From positions 29,797 to 40,778 of the forward strand of contig NWUY0300011170.1 in assembly GCA_004151065.3 (NCBI GenBank): a stretch of DNA of 10,982 nt. The letters run 5' to 3'. Each line of letters opens with the position of its first letter. Position 1 is the first letter of the stretch. Below are positions 8,017-10,982 of this stretch, piece after piece. The position numbers and the translations under genes are program-made. This DNA is from Larix sibirica. Its lineage: Eukaryota > Streptophyta > Pinopsida > Pinales > Pinaceae. The notes beneath the pieces are model-generated. The model worked only from the letters and a program-made list of their open reading frames with translations, made no database searches and was not told the origin of the DNA.

Positions 8017-10011
8017 TAAATAAATAAGTTGATAAGTTGATAAAAGCTAAATCTTCTCCTAAATCCTTCTAATGGAAGCAACTATTAATGTGTTCCTATT
8101 GAAACGGTGGCACACTGTTTCATGTCAAAAATAGTCTCATAAACAATACCATCACCTCAAATAGTGACTCTAAGACATTTTACTATTTAAAGGTGGCCTA
8201 TTCTAGAGAAGTGTAAAATGGTTGGCCCGGATAGTGGCTTGGATTTGGTGGTGTTGTAAAGGAAATGTTTTAATTTTATAGATGCTCATTAAGTCAAAAC
8301 ATGTGATTATTCCCAACAAATGGCCACATCGCACATTCTCTGAATCTGCGTGTGTTGTTTGGTAAACTGGTTTGGATGAGGGTTTTTATGACCATCAAAT
8401 GGGCAATGAATGAAATGGATCTGCTTATGTCAATGCCTAGATCGATAGTTGTGTTTTGTGCATTGTTTAAGGCAAAATATAATGTTCTTCCTGGAAAATA
8501 TGTGTTCGTTGTTCGCAGTGAATGGTGAACATTGAATTCTTATGAGATCGGTGCAAACATGTTACTTGAATGAAAACCCTTGAGTGGAAGAGACAACTCC
8601 TACACCCTACATGTGAGTCACTTCATTTCTGTAAACCCGACCTTTTGGATTACTCATTTCACTCCTCATTATTTCTATAGAAAAATGCTAACCAATTTCT
8701 TTTTTAAACAAACTCCAGCTCTCCACAAATTCCTTCCCTATGGATTTGTCCTTAAAACTAGCTTTTATTTCTCTATAGGTTAATAAGTCCTTATGATATA
8801 AATGGTTTCCTCTACTTGGCAACCTTTATGAAGTGATTGGTGATGTTGTGGAAAATGGAGGAGTATTGGTGATAACCATCTGTGTTTTCAAGAGATTTTC
8901 TTGTGCATTGGTGTAACAAATAATTGATGCAAGAGATCTACATAGCTTTTTTTTTACCAATTTATTGCACTATCATGTGTTCAACAAAACCTGCAAACGG
9001 GTGGAATGATTTCAATGATGTGATACTCCTCTATTTTAGCAATAATGAGGATCAAGGCATCTATGGATAACGGTTTCCTATAGTCTCCATTTCCTCCATA
9101 CTGGTGAAACAAACTCAACAATCCCTTTGAAGTCTGCACAAGGTGGCAATTTTCTTTATCGTTATCATGGTAGATTTCCAGCTAAAACATACAATGCCAT
9201 TTGGTAGACTATTGTTGAGATCAAATCAACTGTACATTTGGTCACTCAAATCCTTTAGACCATGATCACGTGCAATCTAGTGGCATTATTCTAAAATATA
9301 CATGCACCATAGAATTAAACGTTTTTAAAAATATAAAAATTGAAAGTGAGATTATAAAATTAAATTCAAAATTTTTAAGTTATCTATCGTGAAGTAGAAT
9401 TTGCATATTAAATATTCATCAATTTCTTTGAAATCAATTGTTCTTGATGTGTGGAGGTAAAATTTATAGTAGTTGACAATTATGCATCTATTTATTATGA
9501 TTTGGTGGTCAACAAACAAGATATGGTGAATCCCTTTCCCAGTTTCCTTTCTTAGCAACTAAAACGTAGCATTTCCCTTTTCCATAGAGAAGACGTGGCA
9601 AACTGAACTAGGTGATCTTTATGATGAACTTCAAAACATGGTGAACATCCCGTGCGATCTAGTGAGTTTTTTTTATTCTCTTCATATTAATTGCATGGAA
9701 CCTCCCTCAAAAATATTTTGATTCGCGGCAGAATTATCTCTTTCACTGGGTTACGAACTAATTCCATATTCTCATGCCTTGATCTCTAGTGTCGGCTTAG
9801 ACGGTGTTGACACGCTACTCAAGATTTTAGTTAAAGAAAACTGTGGTGACTTGTCATCAAATTAGGTTTTTCTTTTAATGATCATAGGCGTGATTTTATA
9901 ATGGTGACAGTGTGCCATTTTCCTCCTTGTACCGGTGTTCATCCACATGTAGCGTTGAGATTCACATAAATGAGGTAACATATTTTTTGGTCCATTATTC
10001 ATCCAACTTTT
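8017..10011. other. Long spacer without a recognisable gene
   Basis: No family, RNA gene or complete mobile element is recognised. On the plus strand there are moderately long stop-free stretches: about 8310-8517, 8580-8783 (67 codons), 9049-9204 followed after one TAG by a further open stretch, and 9563-9718 continuing after one TGA to 9862. Their translations lack low-complexity bias and may be decayed exons or an old transposon, but I cannot assign them. The segment 9300-9420 is strongly A/T-rich. Confidence 0.3.
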
Positions 10012-10127
10012 AGTGCATTATGTATTTCATTGCAACCATCAGTACATAACAGAAATATAAAGCATTAAGCATCAGTGCATTATGTATTTCATTACAATCA
10101 ACAGTACAAAACAGAAATATAAAGCAT
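10012..10127. repeat. Tandem duplication, 62 bp period, inside the PHD fragment
   Basis: The 54-bp blocks 10012-10065 and 10074-10127 both begin AGTGCATTATGTATTTCATT and end AGAAATATAAAGCAT, differing at about four positions; 8 bp separate them. On the minus strand both encode the end of the PHD finger (tyrosine-phenylalanine-cysteine, then the Cys-Asn-Glu-Ile-His stretch). The duplication therefore arose within, or after loss of, this exon. Confidence 0.9.
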
Positions 10128-10322
10128 GTGGCACCTTCTTTAAATAAATCTCTTTATGTTTACGCAAACAACCAACATGAAGCTCGTTGTTGCATTGATC
10201 ACAAAAAATGACAATCTTATCATTAAATCCAAGTATATCCAGAGTGAATTCTTTGCATAAAGAATACATCCCCCATTGATGTCTTTGACCTCCCACTCAC
10301 AAAGTCTAGATGGCCTTCTCAA
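10012..10322 (-). pseudogene. PHD-finger fragment, IDM1-like (broken exon)
   Basis: Intact relatives are nuclear plant proteins that read histone marks, some with an added acetyltransferase domain. The fragment shows GGCIL (first Cys codon 10268-10266), then after a two-base offset the second Cys (10257-10255), a 17-residue gap with LDILGFNDKIVIF, and CDQCNNELHVGC, giving C-x2-C and H-x2-C. LRKHKE, LKKVP and YFC follow, and after another shift the closing C-N-E-I-H-N-A-L. The Cys spacing and the GF-(x)5-VI-(x)-CDQC pattern fit the extended PHD of the IDM1 group. Three frames are needed over about 260 bases, so it is not functional. No acetyltransferase part is seen downstream. The upstream limit is uncertain. 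Confidence 0.68.
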
Positions 10323-10982
10323 TAAGCATTAATAAAAACCTGTTCCAATGACTCCCTCTCTGCATGTTGTCTTTGGTGTATCTTTTCATTAATAACACTA
10401 CTGACTATTTTCTTTCTTTTGGTTTCATGTGAGAGTGATTGCTTGTGAGATTTTCAAGCATTCTAATGTTGTAAGCATCCACATTGTAAACAGAGTTCCT
10501 ACTGCTTTTCCAGATCCCAGACTCTAGTGTGTCCAGACTCCAGACACTTTCATGGTCATTGTTGTATATTACAATTTTCTTTCTCAACAAATTCTTCATT
10601 TAGATTGGATTACGTTGATCCTAGTTCTCTTACTAAGACTATTTTATGTTGTATTTTATTTTATAATGCACTCTATATAGTATATATCACCTGAAAGTGG
10701 CATTTATCGGTTAACTTACTGTTTATGTACTTCTAGTACACCAATTGAAAAGATTTTCACTTCATTATTCTGCTAGTTTGTAAGGCTTACTACAATGTGC
10801 AATTATATTCAAGCTCTTCTTTATTGCAATTCTCCATTTCTAGGACTAAGATAAGATAAAATTATCTTATCTTATTTTATCTCATACATTTTCTAATCTC
10901 TTGGCCTTTTAGATATATATTGGAAATACATTTATTGGCAGTTCATTCAGATCACATGCAAACTTAATCTATGTTTTTGCAA
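10323..10982. other. Unassigned region upstream of the PHD fragment
   Basis: The minus strand is open for 64 codons from ATG 10599 to TAG 10407-10405. A second frame is open from about 10408 down to about 10225 with one TGA at 10321-10319. Both translations look protein-like (for example LESGIWKSSRN, then HAERESLEQVF), so this may be more of the PHD gene or another decayed exon; I cannot name it. From about 10620 on, the DNA is A/T-rich and I see only a palindrome at 10847-10874. Confidence 0.3.
10847..10874. repeat. Perfect 13-bp palindrome rich in GATAAG
   Basis: TAAGATAAGATAA at 10847-10859 and its exact reverse complement at 10862-10874 flank a two-base centre (AA). GATAAG matches the plant I-box core bound by GATA-type or related factors. 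No gene start is visible nearby, so a regulatory role is conjecture. Confidence 0.85.

Noticed and set aside
9352-9558. 68-codon minus-strand frame
   Set aside because: It is rich in Ile, Asn, Tyr and Lys as expected from A/T-rich DNA, with no motif.

Overview
The window reads as nuclear DNA of a seed plant. It is AT-rich. It carries a decayed plant L1-type LINE retrotransposon and broken remnants of two plant-type gene families: a GT47 exostosin/xyloglucan-galactosyltransferase-like gene and an IDM1-like PHD-finger gene. No intact host gene, tRNA, rRNA, CRISPR array or prokaryotic feature is visible. Long unassigned spacer and old retroelements would suit a large plant genome such as a gymnosperm, but that is only a weak guess.

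Layout. (1) About 1-5625, minus strand: a LINE running right to left. ORF1 (DUF4283 plus a CCHC knuckle) is followed by ORF2 (AP endonuclease, reverse transcriptase, zf-RVT, RNase H). The RNase H ends 13 bases from the left edge, so the 3' UTR and tail lie outside the window. I count ten in-frame stops and three frameshifts, each explicable as a one-base deletion, so the element is not autonomous. After allowing for the ORF1 frameshift, the ancestral ORF1 stop and ORF2 start overlap as TAATG. (2) About 5626-5880: an A-rich, C-poor low-complexity tract, then a 2 x 26 bp tandem repeat at 5888-5939. (3) 5940-6828: no recognisable gene, a few short open stretches. (4) 6829-8016, minus strand: a GT47 pseudogene with several frameshifts and four stops, at least three of them replacing expected glutamines. 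(5) 8017-10011: long spacer with some open stretches I cannot assign. (6) 10012-10322, minus strand: a broken PHD finger whose last part is duplicated in tandem with a 62 bp period. (7) 10323-10982: unassigned, with a GATAAG-rich perfect palindrome near 10860.

The LINE domains would once have worked together in target-primed reverse transcription: ORF1 binds RNA, the endonuclease nicks the target, the RT copies the RNA, and RNase H may remove the template. The two gene fragments have no evident link to the LINE. I see no convincing new biological system. The most interesting signals are the TAATG stop-start, the FIDD variant of the RT motif, the abrupt 5' boundary of the element, and the duplicated PHD segment.
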